Shown here in pieces: positions 9,365 to 20,130 of a stretch of 64,000 bases of DNA. Origin of the DNA: JAJPKK01 sp963844635 (GTDB lineage: Bacteria > Pseudomonadota > Alphaproteobacteria > Rhizobiales > Xanthobacteraceae); assembly GCA_963844635.1 (NCBI GenBank), contig CAWJPD010000001.1, forward strand, positions 62,001-126,000. The letters are read 5' to 3'. The position numbers and the translations under genes were made by a program. Numbering within the stretch: position 1 is the first letter of the stretch; the number at the start of each line of letters is the position of its first letter. The notes beneath the pieces are model-generated. The model made no database searches and was not told the origin of the DNA. It saw nothing but the letters and a program-made list of their open reading frames with translations.

Positions 9365-9478
9365 CACCATGACTGCTCCGGGTCATTCTCGACGGATCGT
9401 CTCCTTGGCGCCACGTCAGCTTGGCCTCTGATCGCGTTTATTTGGTTGCGAATGTAACTGAACCGATGGGCCAATTGT
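9365..9478 (+). repeat. dispersed intergenic repeat, copy 2
   Basis: This is the partner of the sequence near 1590-1700; see that entry for the shared blocks. It lies about 90 bases before the substrate-binding-protein gene at 9567 and might include part of its promoter region. The remaining bases of the 9327-9566 gap show no gene. Confidence 0.6.
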
Positions 9479-9566
9479 GAGCACGCTACAAGACGTAGCT
9501 GGCTGAATCTTCTTCCTGTTCAACCGAGATCACGATAGACTTTGCCCAAAGAAATCGGGGTGATCT

Positions 9567-10556
9567 ATGCGACGGCGCACCTTCATCGCGGGGGTTGGCG
9601 GCGCAGCTATTCTACCGCTCGCGGCGCACGCGCAGCCAACTGCATCAATGCAGCGTATTGGCGTGCTGTCAGGGCACGGTGAAGACGATCCGATAGAGCA
9701 GTCGCTCTTCGCTGCGTTTCAGCAGGGGCTTGCAAAGCTTGGTTGGACGGAAGGTCGCAACATTCAATTCGAATATCGCTGGGGGCACGATAACGTCGAG
9801 CGCGTTCGCGCACTGGCCGCCGAACTCGTCGCTCTTCGTCCGGATGTGCTGTTCGCCGAATCCACGCCAGCATTGGCTGCGCTGCGACAGGCAACCCGTT
9901 CAATTCCTATCGTGTTTACAAGGGTGAGCGATCCGATCGGCAGCGGGTTCGTTGCCAGTCTTGCGCGGCCCGGCGGCAACATCACCGGCTTCATGGCCGA
10001 AGAGCCGCCATTGGCCGGCAAATGGGTACAGCTGCTTCAAAAGATAAAGCCAAGCCTGCGGCGAGCGGCATACCTTTTCGACCCTGATGTTGCACCCTTT
10101 GCCGGCGAGTATTTCCGGTTCGCCGAAGCGGCTGCCGCACCGCTGATGATCGAAATGACCGCCGCTGCGGTCCGTGACGACAGCGAGCTTGAGAACGCCT
10201 TGGCGACCCTTGCACGCGAGCCGAATGGCGGGCTAGTTGTGGGCGCAGACGCCTTTACCGGAGATCATCGCCAGAAAATCATTGCGCTTGCGGCCCAACA
10301 CCACCTACCCGCGATCTACCAGTATGGATGGGAAGCAAAAGACGGTGGCTTAATCTCATACGGCATCGCTTTGAATGAGGGGTTCCAGCTGGCCGCGGGC
10401 TATGTCGATCGCATTCTGCGCGGCGCCAAGCCAGCTGATCTTCCCGTACAGGTGCCGACGAAATGCGAACTGATCATCAATCTGAAGACCGCACGAGCCT
10501 TGGGACTCGACGTTTCAGGTGACATGCTGTCCATCGCCAATGAGGTGATCGAATGA
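9567..10556 (+). CDS. ABC_sub_bind (TrpX-like) substrate-binding protein
   Basis: This 329-residue protein has a twin-arginine-type leader (MRRRTFIAGVGGAAILPLAA) cleaved near AHAQP. The body belongs to the ABC_sub_bind family (PF04392) that is highly expanded in Bradyrhizobium: RIGVLSGHGEDDP, FQQGLAKLGWTEGRNI, IPIVFTRVSDPIGSGFVASL, ARPGGNITGF and the typical ending of IANEVIE type. No ATPase or permease gene follows, because a large group II intron nest begins about 35 bases after the stop codon. These genes are often orphan, so this does not prove disruption. The substrate is unknown. Confidence 0.9.
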   Translation: MRRRTFIAGVGGAAILPLAAHAQPTASMQRIGVLSGHGEDDPIEQSLFAAFQQGLAKLGWTEGRNIQFEYRWGHDNVERVRALAAELVALRPDVLFAESTPALAALRQATRSIPIVFTRVSDPIGSGFVASLARPGGNITGFMAEEPPLAGKWVQLLQKIKPSLRRAAYLFDPDVAPFAGEYFRFAEAAAAPLMIEMTAAAVRDDSELENALATLAREPNGGLVVGADAFTGDHRQKIIALAAQHHLPAIYQYGWEAKDGGLISYGIALNEGFQLAAGYVDRILRGAKPADLPVQVPTKCELIINLKTARALGLDVSGDMLSIANEVIE

Positions 10557-10590
10557 GACCGTCGGCGACCGTGCAGTAAGTCCGGTACGG

Positions 10591-11955
10591 GTGTGCGCCG
10601 TGACAAGGCGGCGCTTTCCAGTGGGTGAAAGGCCCACCCGGCAACCGCTCCAGCCGGAAGCAACCGGAGCAGCTATGGAGGAAACGAAGTGGCTGAAGCC
10701 TTCGGATAGCTGGTCACGATATACGGTGACGGCGCGAGTGTGCAGGCCGTAACGCGAGTGAACGCCGAGCAAACCTCGAAAAGGACAATGCGCAGGCCGA
10801 CCCGACAGCCATATCGGGGAAGGCTGACACGGCTGGGTTACGAGCGAAACCAATACGCCCAGACGCTGCGCCGGGGTAGTGGCGACGGCATGTACACAAG
10901 GAAAGCGTACGCAACACGGGAAGCCCCAAGGCGTGGTCAGGGATGACCAACCGGACGCCCGCGAGGGAGAGGCCGGGCGCTCTGGGGTGGCGGAGAGGTT
11001 CGCAGTACCGCGGAAGCCGGGTAACGCCGGGGGAGGGAAGTGAGCAGCCGACAAGGCTGAGAGTTCTGACAGGGTGAAAGTCCCTGTACCGTCAATTGCC
11101 TGAATTCGGACGGTTAGCATATCCGGTGCGTGCGGAGGCAACAAAGCACGATAGGCCCGGACGTAAAAGCCCCGGCTGTCCTGCGGTAGTATTCGCAGCG
11201 GCAGGAACGATCTGGGGGGTGAGCAAACTTGGAGGCCGGAACATTAAGGAATATCTGCAACCTCGAAACACGGGCCTGCGAGAAGTCGTAATTCGTGGGA
11301 CAGAAGCGGAAGCCGACCCAATCTTTCCTTGGGGAAGGCCGATGACATCGTGGAAGAAACAGGTGAGAGCACACGGTGTGACCGCCGGGGTACGGGATCC
11401 AGCATCCAAGGAAAGACTCTCGGAGATAACGTCGGGAAGCTCCCGTGGGCAGCAGGGACTGCGTACAACCTGCCAAGACTCTTCGAACGAGGCGAAATGC
11501 CGAAGCAGGAGAGAGCCCAACGGGAGTGGCACATGAGCCCGTAGGAGCGATGACGGAGGGGTAACGCCCTCGGAGGAGATGGCACTCACATCTCCCCAAC
11601 GGAGGTAACACCGAAGTTGGGCAAAGGGGCTCAGGACACTTGGCGGCTTTCTTGGCTGTATGGCGGTCGGCTTGATAAAACCGGCGTAACGCCACGACAG
11701 GTCAGGACGCGAGGCTGGAGGCAAACCAGAATGGCGGGGGCGTATACGGACCAGCGTTTAAACCTCTCCAAACTTGGGAAGGCCTTCGGAGGAAAGCCAA
11801 GGTTTCAAACCGGACCCGGGAAATCTGGCCGTCCGGGATTATAGGGGGGCTTCGGGAAACGTAAGCCATGGTGGGACTGTGAACCCGTCCTGCAATCGAA
11901 AGAGCAGGAACGGAAACCCCTCACCTACAGCGGGGCGCGCCCGATTTCTATCCCA
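10591..11955 (+). ncRNA. group II intron 5' structured RNA region
   Basis: This stretch has no credible protein gene despite open frames. It is rich in short complementary segments and purine runs such as GCAACCGGAGCAGCTATGGA and GGGTGAAAGTCCC, typical of domains I-III of bacterial group II introns. The RT start (GTG 11956) ends it. I could not fold the whole region, so the domain limits are not given. Confidence 0.55.
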
Positions 11956-14052
11956 GTGGACCTCAGTTCAAGACGAACGCAAGACGTAGTGAGGGACTGG
12001 GGATTGGGCAACCTATCAACTCCGAAGAGTGTTCAGAAACTGCAGACGGCGTTGCACGCGAAAGCGAAGGCAGAAGCCGGCTATCGTTTCTATGCCTTGT
12101 ACGACAAGATCAGCCGCGAAGACATTTTGGCTCATGCCTATGCTCAGTGCCGCTCCAACAGGGGCGCACCGGGCGTGGACGGTCAGGTCTTCGCGGACAT
12201 CGAAGCGTACGGGGTGGAGCGGTGGCTCGGCGAACTGGCGCTTGCGCTCAGGCAGGAGACTTACCGACCGGACCCTATTAGAAGAGTGTACATACCGAAG
12301 GCCAATGGGAAACTCAGGCCGTTAGGCATCTCGACCTTGCGCGATCGGGTCTGCATGACAGCAGCGATGCTGGTGCTGGGACCGATCTTCGAAGCCGATC
12401 TTCCACCGGAGCAGTATGCGTACCGTCCCGGGCGCAATGCCCAACAGGCGGTGGGCGAGGTGGGAGCGCTGCTGTTCTATGGCCACCCGGAAGTCGTCGA
12501 CGCCGACCTCGCGGACTACTTGGATGGTGTTTCATACTGCACCCTTGTTTATGAGGCTTGGCTGAAGAGGTCAGATTGTGAGTAAATGAGCTTGAGGCGC
12601 AGGCCTTTCATGCGTCCGCTCCTAACATGGATGGCTTCGATCTCGCCGCGCTTGACACGCTGCCACACGGTCTGCCGGGAAACGCCGAGCTGACGCATGG
12701 CCTGATACATGGTGAGATATCCCTCCGGGGCTTCTTCTGCGACGCGCGCACGCAAATCGTCGGTGAGGCGAATGCGCCAAGGAGCGCCAGGGGTGAGCTG
12801 TTCTCCAGCGATGATGCCGTCGTTGAGCCAACGATGAATTGTCGAAGTGGCGACGCCGAGCGTCGCTGCTATTTGTTTGATTGTCAGCACCTCGCCGTCG
12901 GGCGGCGTAGCTGGCGGCTCGCAACGAGGGATGTTCCAGTGGCGGCGCAAACTGCCGACGTGATTGGCGCTGAAACGATGACCGTAGGCGGTCGTACGTT
13001 GTTGCCGATTGAGAATGCCGGCAATGACGGCGTCGGGATAATGGACCGCGAGACGGCTCACCAGTGCCAGCGTGTCTTCGTTGGTACGCACCGGCGCGAA
13101 GCGGCGACGCGGTAGATCGAGATCGATCTCGGCAAGAGCGCCGCCGCGCCAACGCAGTGTCAGGTGCGAACGATACTCATCCTTGTTGACAGCAATGATG
13201 ACCTCTTCGAGCAAAGCGCGTAGCAGCTCTTTCTTGTCGCGCGCCGCTGTGGTCGGCGCCTGCCATACTTCACGTAGATCGGCGCCGAGAGCGAGCACAC
13301 GACTTCGCTCGTCAGCGCTCAGCGTTTTGGGACGTTGCTGTTCGCGCCGCAGCAGTTCTGTTTTTGCAGTCTCAAGTTCGCGAAGCGACTTCTCCCATTC
13401 GGCTTCGAGGCCGCGTGCGACCAGACGGTTCTCCGGATCGATGGTGCGATAACGGCGCTCGGCGCGCTGCGCCTCATAGCTTGCTCGTTCCACCGCGAGG
13501 CGCCACTGCGCCAGCGCCCCGTCGTGATCGGCCTCGATCCGCTCAGCGGCGACGAGCGCGGCTTCGATGCCGAGTGGTGCGAGCGCAGTCAGCACGGCCT
13601 GCGCCACCGCGTCGTCGATCTGGATGGCGCCGACGTTGAGGCAGTAGAGGCCGCGTTCATTCTCGATCCTCTTGCCGGCGCAGTGATAACCTGGAGAGGC
13701 GGTGCGGCCGGTGTAATGGGTGCGCAGCTTGCGTCCGCAATGTCCGCAGACGGCAAGACCTTGCAGCAGCGCGGTTCCCTCTCTCACGGCGCCGGCGCCC
13801 GATTGGTGAGGCTTGGGATGCGTGTTGGCGCTGATGCGCATGCGATTGGCCTCGTAGGTGCTCCAGTCGATGAAGCCTTGATGATGATTGGGGATGAGTA
13901 CAGCCCATTGCGATTGCGGCAGCTTGCGCACGCGCTTCCTGCGCGCACCGCAGCGATCGAGCGTGACCTCACGGCGGCTCTTGCCATAGGCATATGCGCC
14001 CGCATACACCGGATTCGTCAGCACATGATAGATGGCGATATAGCTGGGGTCG

Positions 14053-14060
14053 ATCCAACG
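14053..14060. repeat. IS21 target-site duplication, left copy
   Basis: ATCCAACG directly precedes the IS21 left end and recurs at 19429-19436 directly after the right end. Removing the element together with one copy restores the recombinase reading frame. Confidence 0.9.
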
Positions 14061-14065
14061 TGTGA

Positions 14066-14120
14066 ATCGGCGTGCAAAAAGGACCCCCTTTTCGGGGTGA
14101 TCGGCATCCATCGGGACCCC
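14066..14120. repeat. IS21 left terminal repeats (two copies)
   Basis: Copy one at 14066-14087 and copy two at 14100-14120 share ATCGGCNTNCA and GGGACCCC-type blocks and lie 34 bases apart. Multiple terminal repeats of this kind are the known binding sites for the IS21 transposase IstA. An inverted copy lies at 16486-16507. Confidence 0.75.
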
Positions 14121-14171
14121 CGAAAAGAGGGGTTCACATTGGCCTCCATGATTCGTGGGGGCCAGACTGGG

Positions 14172-15671
14172 ATGCTGATCGTGGAGACGATTGCGAGGAT
14201 TCGGCGGGCATTTTTTGTACATGGGAAGGCAATCAAGGCGATCTGCCGGGACCTTGGCGTATCCCGGAAAGTCGTGAGGAAGGTGATCCGCTCGGGATCG
14301 ACCGAGTTTCGTTATCGCCGCGAAGATCAGCCTTTACCCAAGATTGGCCACTGGCGTGACACGTTGGATGAGTTGCTGCTGGGCAATGAAACGAAGGCAG
14401 CCCGTGAACGTCTGACGTTGATCCGGATTCTTGAGGAGCTGCGCGGTCGGGGTTATAACGGCAGCTACGATGCGGTGCGCCGCTACGCGAAGCGATGGGC
14501 GAAGGATCGCGGGCAAGTGACGGCGGCGGCCTATGTGCCGGTGAGTTTTGCACCAGGGGAAGCTTACCAGTTCGACTGGAGCCACGAGATCGTCATCCTC
14601 AATGGCGTCACGGTAACCGTGAAGGTCGCCCACGTCCGGCTATGTCACAGCCGCATGTTGTTCGTACGCTCCTACCCGCGCGAGACGCAGGAGATGGTGT
14701 TTGATGCCCATGACCGCGCCTTTGCGCTGTTCAAAGGGACCTGCAGACGCGGCATCTACGACAACATGAAGACGGCGGTGGAGACGGTCTTCGTCGGCAA
14801 GGACCGCCTCTACAATCGCCGCTTCCTGCAGATGTGCAGCCATTACCTGGTCGATCCGGTTGCCTGCACGCCGGCAGCGGGCTGGGAAAAGGGGCAGGTC
14901 GAGAACCAGGTCGGCCTGGTTCGCGAACGCTTCTTCACGCCGCGGCTGCGGTTCAAAAGCTACGATGAGTTGAACGGTTGGCTGACCGATAAATGCATTG
15001 CCTACGCCAAGGCGCATCACCATCCTGAGCTGACCGATCAAACGATTTGGGAGGTGTTCGAGGCTGAGCGGCCGAAGCTTGTCCCCTATGCCGGCAGGTT
15101 CGACGGCTTCCACGCGGTGCCGGCTTCGGTCTCAAAAACCTGCCTGGTGCGCTTCGATAATAACAAATACTCGGTGGCATCGAGCGCCGTCGGCCGTCCG
15201 GTCGAGGTTCAGGCTTATGCGGATCGCATCGTGATCCGCCAGGACGGCCGGATCGTCGGCGAGCATCCCCGCACGTGCGGTCGGGGTGAAACGATCTACG
15301 ATCCTTGGCATTACGTGCCAGTGCTCGCTCGTAAACCCGGTGCCTTGCGCAACGGCGCCCCCTTCAAGGATTGGGTGCTGCCGGCCGCGATGGAGCGCAT
15401 CCGACGCAAGCTCGCCGGTGCCGACGATGGCAATCGGCAAATGGTCGACATCCTCACCGCGGTGATCACCGACGGACTGCCGGCGGTCGAGGCAGCGTGT
15501 GCCGAAGCGAGCATTCAAGGTGTCCATTCCGCCGATGTCGTTCTCAATATTCTGGCCCGCCGGCGCAATCCTGATCCGCCTCCCACCATCTTCACGCCGG
15601 CCGCGCTGACATTGCGCCATGCGCCGGTCGCCGATTGTGCCCGCTATGACAACCTCAGGAGTATTAACTGA
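14172..15671 (+). CDS. istA: IS21 transposase IstA
   Basis: This is a 499-residue DDE transposase. The ATG at 14172 begins MLIVETIARIRRAFFVHGKA, the usual IstA start; an upstream in-frame ATG at 14148 is possible. An N-terminal helix-turn-helix (AIKAICRDLGVSRKVVRKVI) binds the terminal repeats. The catalytic residues are visible in YQFDWSHEIV, YDNMKTAVETV and ENQVGLVRERFF. The stop codon overlaps the istB start by one base (TGATG), so the two are translationally coupled. The gene is open and may be functional. Confidence 0.93.
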   Translation: MLIVETIARIRRAFFVHGKAIKAICRDLGVSRKVVRKVIRSGSTEFRYRREDQPLPKIGHWRDTLDELLLGNETKAARERLTLIRILEELRGRGYNGSYDAVRRYAKRWAKDRGQVTAAAYVPVSFAPGEAYQFDWSHEIVILNGVTVTVKVAHVRLCHSRMLFVRSYPRETQEMVFDAHDRAFALFKGTCRRGIYDNMKTAVETVFVGKDRLYNRRFLQMCSHYLVDPVACTPAAGWEKGQVENQVGLVRERFFTPRLRFKSYDELNGWLTDKCIAYAKAHHHPELTDQTIWEVFEAERPKLVPYAGRFDGFHAVPASVSKTCLVRFDNNKYSVASSAVGRPVEVQAYADRIVIRQDGRIVGEHPRTCGRGETIYDPWHYVPVLARKPGALRNGAPFKDWVLPAAMERIRRKLAGADDGNRQMVDILTAVITDGLPAVEAACAEASIQGVHSADVVLNILARRRNPDPPPTIFTPAALTLRHAPVADCARYDNLRSIN

Positions 15672-16699
15672 TGGAACGATCCGAACTGTTCGACCTCATG
15701 GGTGAGCTTCAGCTCTACGGCATGAAGGCCGCTTTCGATGAGATCATGGCGACCGCGGTCAAACGCCAGCGCGAGCCGCAGCGCATAATCGGCGATCTGC
15801 TCACCGCCGAGATCAATGAGAAGCAGGCACGCTCGATCAAATACCAGCTCACCATTGCCAAGCTGCCGCTCGCCAAGGATCTCGACAACTTCCAGTTCGG
15901 CGGTACCCCAATTAACGAGACTCTGGTGCGCGATCTCGCCAGCGGCGGATTCCTTGCCCAGCAGCGCAATGCTGTTCTGATTGGCGGGACCGGCACCGGC
16001 AAAACACATGTCGCCATCGCCATTGGCCGAAGCTGCATTCGGTCGGGCGCTCGTGGCCGGTTCTATAATGTCGTCGATCTCGTCAACCGGCTCGAGGCCG
16101 AAACTCGCAACGCCCGCCAGGGCCGGATTGCCGATCAATTGACCCGCATGGACTTCGTCATTCTCGATGAGCTCGGCTATCTGCCTTTCGCTCAGGCCGG
16201 CGGCCAACTCCTGTTCCATCTCATCAGCCGGCTCTACGAGCGCACCTCGATCATCGTCACCACCAATCTCGCCTTCGGCGAATGGCCGACCGTCTTCACC
16301 GATGCCAAGATGACGACCGCAATGCTCGATCGTCTGACACATCACTGCGATATCGTCGAAACCGGAAACGACAGTTGGCGCTTCAAAAGCCGAACTGACG
16401 ATCAACCAACCCGCGCTCGCGCCGTCTCCGCAACCCCGACCAGCTCCGACGGCGCGCGCGCTACCGTCCGGAATCGTCACTCAAAGGGGTCCCTTTTGGA
16501 TGCCGATAAGGGGCGCATTGCCTCATCAAAAATGTTACCGGACAACTTCCTCGTCGTGACTGGGCCAGTGCCATCGAATCAGTTCGGTGGCCGGGATGGC
16601 GAGGAAGATCAGCATGGGCGCGCGGCGCGAAGTTTTAGCGGCGGTATCGGAACGTTACCGAACTGCCGGACGGGGGCAGAAAGGGCGCATTCTCGATGA
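15671..16699 (+). CDS. istB: IS21 helper ATPase IstB, C-terminus altered by insertion
   Basis: This AAA+ helper of IS21 transposition has Walker A (IGGTGTGKTHVAIAIG), Walker B (FVILDELGYLPF) and a sensor-type motif TTNLAFGEW. The normal protein would end soon after RFKSR. When the inserted element is removed, the frame stops in the IS21 end (KGSRLAAD, about 287 residues). At present the frame reads through the border at 16513/16514 into the ISNCY-type element and adds about 60 foreign residues, to 16699. The core is intact, so activity may persist. Confidence 0.88.
   Translation: MERSELFDLMGELQLYGMKAAFDEIMATAVKRQREPQRIIGDLLTAEINEKQARSIKYQLTIAKLPLAKDLDNFQFGGTPINETLVRDLASGGFLAQQRNAVLIGGTGTGKTHVAIAIGRSCIRSGARGRFYNVVDLVNRLEAETRNARQGRIADQLTRMDFVILDELGYLPFAQAGGQLLFHLISRLYERTSIIVTTNLAFGEWPTVFTDAKMTTAMLDRLTHHCDIVETGNDSWRFKSRTDDQPTRARAVSATPTSSDGARATVRNRHSKGSLLDADKGRIASSKMLPDNFLVVTGPVPSNQFGGRDGEEDQHGRAARSFSGGIGTLPNCRTGAERAHSR
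16486..16507 (-). repeat. IS21 right terminal repeat (inverted)
   Basis: Read on the minus strand this gives ATCGGCATCC followed by AAAAGGGACCCC, matching the two left-end copies. The outermost right repeat, at about 19401-19428, reads TGTCAATCGGCAG and ends GGGACCCC. Confidence 0.7.
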
Positions 16700-16706
16700 G
16701 CTATTA

Positions 16707-17822
16707 ATCAGTTCATAAGTAAATAGACTGCCTTGACACGAGGAGGGCGAATTTGAACTCACCAACGTCATGAAGGCGAGCGATGCGCGGCGACTGGATC
16801 ACGCCACACTGCAACAGATGCGCGAGCGTGCGGTGCGCAGTGTTCAGGATGGCGAAAGTCCTGAACTTGTAGCACGCGTTCTTGGCGTGAATTGTTCGAC
16901 GGTTTACGGCTGGCTGGCGCAGTACCGGCGTGGGGGCTGGGGTGCCTTGAAAGCAAAGCCGCTGTTCGGCCGCCCGCCGAAACTTGACGATAGGAAACTG
17001 AGATGGATTTACGATACGGTGACACAAAGGAACCCACTACAGCTCAAGTTTGAGTTTGCGTTATGGACGCGCGAAATGGTGGCAAAACTGATCAAGGATA
17101 GATTTGATATTTCTTTGAGCTTGGTCTCGGTTGGACGCCTCCTGGCGCAACTCGGGATTACCTGCCAGAAGCCGCTGCATCGGGCGTTGGAACGGGACGA
17201 TGCGCTGGTGCAGCAATGGCTCAAGCAGGAGTACCCGAAGATCAGAGTGCTTGCGCAGCGCGAAAAAGCCGACATTTATTTTGGCGACGCGGCGCATATG
17301 CGCTCGGATCATCATGCCGGTCGCACCTGGGGCAAGAAGGGAGAGACCCCAGTTGTGTCCAGTATGGGGGCACGTTACCGCATGAGTTTCATCTCCGCGA
17401 TTACTTCGCGCGGCCATATGCGGTTCATGATCAAGGAAAAAGGCGGCGTCAATGCCGAGGTTTTCATCGAGTTTGTCCGGCGATTGATAGTCGGCTGCAA
17501 GAACAGAATCTTTCTCATCGTTGACCGCGGACCTGCCCATGTCGCGAAGAAGACCAAGGCATTCGTTGCGAGTTTCGGCGGCCGTCTTCGGCTATTTTAC
17601 CTTCCGCCCTATTCGCCGGATACAAATCCCGACGAACTAGTCTGGAAGCATCTCAAAGCCGATACGGTTGGCCGCACGTCCATCACCAGCTTTGATGATT
17701 TCAAGGACAAGGTGAAATCATCCATGCTCTCTTTGCAGCGCAGTCCCGCAAAAATCCAATCGTTCTTTCAGAAGCCCTCTCTCAAATACGCCGCTTGAAC
17801 GTCTACATACTTATGTACTGAT
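16707..17822 (+). mobile_element. IS630-family element, innermost of the nest
   Basis: The termini ATCAGTTCATAAGTAA and, read inward from 17822, ATCAGTACATAAGTAT form imperfect inverted repeats. TA is duplicated at 16705-16706 and 17823-17824, the target rule of IS630/Tc1-type elements. Excision restores the codons of the surrounding transposase. Confidence 0.9.
16770..17798 (+). CDS. IS630-family transposase
   Basis: This is an intact 342-residue transposase. It has an N-terminal helix-turn-helix (ARVLGVNCSTVYGWLAQYRR) and a DDE domain with Asp in IYFGDAAHMRSDH, Asp in IFLIVDRGPAHV and Glu in YSPDTNPDELVWKHLK. As the innermost open copy it is probably the latest arrival in the nest. Confidence 0.93.
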   Translation: MKASDARRLDHATLQQMRERAVRSVQDGESPELVARVLGVNCSTVYGWLAQYRRGGWGALKAKPLFGRPPKLDDRKLRWIYDTVTQRNPLQLKFEFALWTREMVAKLIKDRFDISLSLVSVGRLLAQLGITCQKPLHRALERDDALVQQWLKQEYPKIRVLAQREKADIYFGDAAHMRSDHHAGRTWGKKGETPVVSSMGARYRMSFISAITSRGHMRFMIKEKGGVNAEVFIEFVRRLIVGCKNRIFLIVDRGPAHVAKKTKAFVASFGGRLRLFYLPPYSPDTNPDELVWKHLKADTVGRTSITSFDDFKDKVKSSMLSLQRSPAKIQSFFQKPSLKYAA

Positions 17823-20130
17823 TAATAACGGCGACGACGGGCTGGCATCGCAAGCATGCAGTACGTGCTTTGTCCGGCTGCATCGCCAGGGCCGCCGAGG
17901 GCAAGCCGAGTTCGGCAACCGAAGTGGCAAACGCGAGCAAAGTCACACCGCAGCATACTCGAAGACGCAAGTACGGCGGCCTCCGCGACACGCTGACCGT
18001 GCTGTGGGAGGCCTCAGATCGGGTTTGCGGCAAGCGGCTCAAGGTGATGATCCCAGTTCTGCTGCCAGCGCTTGAGCGACATGGCCGGCTGGAACTGAAT
18101 CCGGACGATCCCGCGCTGATGCTGTCGATGAGCGCGGCAACGATCGACCGGATGCTTGTCGACGTGAAGATCTCGGCAGCGGGCGGACGCCGGCGTCGCG
18201 TCGGCTTCTACTCTGCGATCCGGCGTGAGGTTCCGATCCGCACCTTCAACGACTGGCCGGACCCGTCGCCGGGCTTCTGCGAGATCGACATGGTGGCGCA
18301 TGGCGGCACAAGCGTCGCCGGTTGGTTCATTCAGACACTGACGATGGTCGATGTCGCCACGGGCTGGACGGAATGCTTCCCCTTGGTCGCTCGTAGCGGC
18401 AGCCTCGTTGTTGAGGCGATGATGCGGGCTCAGAGCCGGTTTCCGTGGCTGATCCGCGGCGCCGATTTCGACAACGATAGCGCGTTCATGAATGACATCG
18501 TCGTGCCGTGGTGCCGTGCCCAGAAGATGGAGGTGACGCGCTCCCGCGCCTACAAAAAGAACGACCAAGCGTTCGTGGAGCAGAAAAACGGCGCCGTCGT
18601 GCGCCGGCTTGTCGGCTACGGCCGTTTCGACGGCATTGAGACCGCCGGAATTATGGCGCGTCTTTATGCAGCGGCTCGCCTGCACGTGAACTTCTTTCAA
18701 CCCCCCTTCAAGCTCAAGGAGAAGCGGCGGGATGGCGCGAAAGTCATTAAGCGCTATCACGCGCCGGCGACACCGTATGAGCGCGCACTGGCGCATCCGA
18801 AGCTGTCCGAGGCAATCAAGAGTTGGCTGCGTGAGACCTATCGCGGTCTCGATCCGGTGGCGTTGCTCGCGGACATCCGCGCGGCGCAGCAACAACTCGG
18901 CGAGCGTATTGGCAATCGCGGTTTCGCCACAGCTGCCGCATCCCCGGTCGATCCGCTCACTTTCGTCCGATCCCTCGGTAGCGTCACCAAAGCAGGCGAA
19001 GTGCGTGCGACGCATCGCATTGGCAAGCGGTCTTACAAGAAGCGAATCCGCATGCCTTCGAAGCTCGATCCGTATCTAGCGAGGATCGAAACGTGGCTCG
19101 CAGCCGAGCCTCACGTCACCGCGCTCGCCATTGTCCGCCGGCTCGCCGAGATGGATGCCGCAACTTTCAATGAGAAGCAGCATTCAACGGTACAGCGTCT
19201 GCTTCGGTCGCTGCGAAACAAGGCGGCCAGGATGGTCGTTGCCGCCACCACAACTCAAGCAATGACCTACCACGACAATCAACACGGGCCTGTGGGCGGC
19301 GCTGCGTGTAATGGGCACTCCGCTTCGCCCACAGGCCCTTCGGCACAGCCAGCCTTAGCGCACTACCAGCCGGGGTAACATTCCGTCCTGAGGCAATACG
19401 AGGGGTCCCGATTAGCTGCCGATTGACAATCCAACGGATACTGCTGCCGTAGTGGACCTGGAGCGGAAATGACAGGCCCTCGCTGCGCAACCACAGCCAG
19501 ACGCGGCGGACCGATCCGAGCTCGTTGAATTTGGCAAAAACAGTGCGGATGGCGGTGCAGACGGCTTCGTCGGGATGGAACCGCACTTCACCATCTTTCT
19601 CACCCCAGACGAAGCCGACGGGAAGGCCGCGACGCAGTTCGCCGCGAGCGGCCTTGTTGCGAATCCCGCCGTTGAGGCGGGCGCGCAGGACATGCAGCTC
19701 GGCTTCGCTCATGGTGCCCTTGAGGCCAAGCAGCAAACGATCATTGAACATCGCCGGATGATAGATGCCGTCGGCATCGCCGATGAGCGTGTCGGTGAGA
19801 CCGCACAGATCGAGCAGGCGGTACCAATCGGCATTGTTGCGCGCGAGGCGGGACACTTCGAGGCCGAGCACGATGCCAACATGTCCGAGCGCGACTTCTG
19901 CGGTGAGACGGGCGAAGCCGCTGCGCTCGACGATGCCGGCGCCGGATAGGCCGAGGTCTTCGTCGATCACGACGATCTGCTGCGCCGGCCAGCCGAGCGT
20001 GGATGCCTTGGTGACCAGAGCATACTGACGTTGCGTGGATTTGCGATTGTGCTCGACCTGGGCAGGGGAGGATTGGCGAAGATAAACGTAAGCTGCCCGG
20101 CTCAAATGCGAAGTGCTGATCTTTGTGGTG

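Larger units (their letters stand above)
16614..19378 (+). pseudogene. ISNCY/IS481-like DDE transposase, interrupted by IS630
   Basis: The gene is split at 16614-16706 and 17825-19378. Removing the IS630 and one TA gives 548 residues in frame, with RGQKGRILDELLITATTGWH across the join, followed by RKHAVRALSG. The integrase core shows catalytic-type acidic residues in CEIDMVAHGG, GADFDNDSAFMND and DQAFVEQKNGAVVRRL. This layout is typical of ISNCY-labelled transposases common in Bradyrhizobium. I am sure of the DDE integrase fold but less sure of the family name. The gene is inactive as it stands. Confidence 0.8.
16514..19400 (+). mobile_element. ISNCY-type element inserted in the IS21 right end
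   Basis: The inverted termini are CGCATTGCCTCA at 16514 and, read inward from 19400, CGTATTGCCTCA. Similarity continues to ATGTTACC some 10 bases further in. The 5-base repeat AGGGG flanks it (16509-16513 and 19401-19405). It carries one long integrase-core transposase gene, interrupted by an IS630. Without that IS630 it would be about 1.77 kb. Confidence 0.85.
14061..19428 (+). mobile_element. IS21-family element interrupting the serine recombinase
   Basis: The left end TGTGAATCGGCG at 14061 matches the right end read inward from 19428 (TGTCAATCGGCA). The 8-base direct repeat ATCCAACG flanks it at 14053-14060 and 19429-19436, the duplication size expected for IS21. Internal terminal repeats of the form ATCGGC-N-GGACCCC occur at 14066-14087 and 14100-14120 on the left, and inverted at 16486-16507 on the right. 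It encodes istA and istB. The right end has been pushed away by a second element at 16514-19400. Confidence 0.9.

Noticed and set aside
15644..16480. Long open frame on the minus strand opposite istB
   Set aside because: It mirrors the high-GC coding strand of istB, has no family character or ribosome site, and istB has complete AAA+ motifs.
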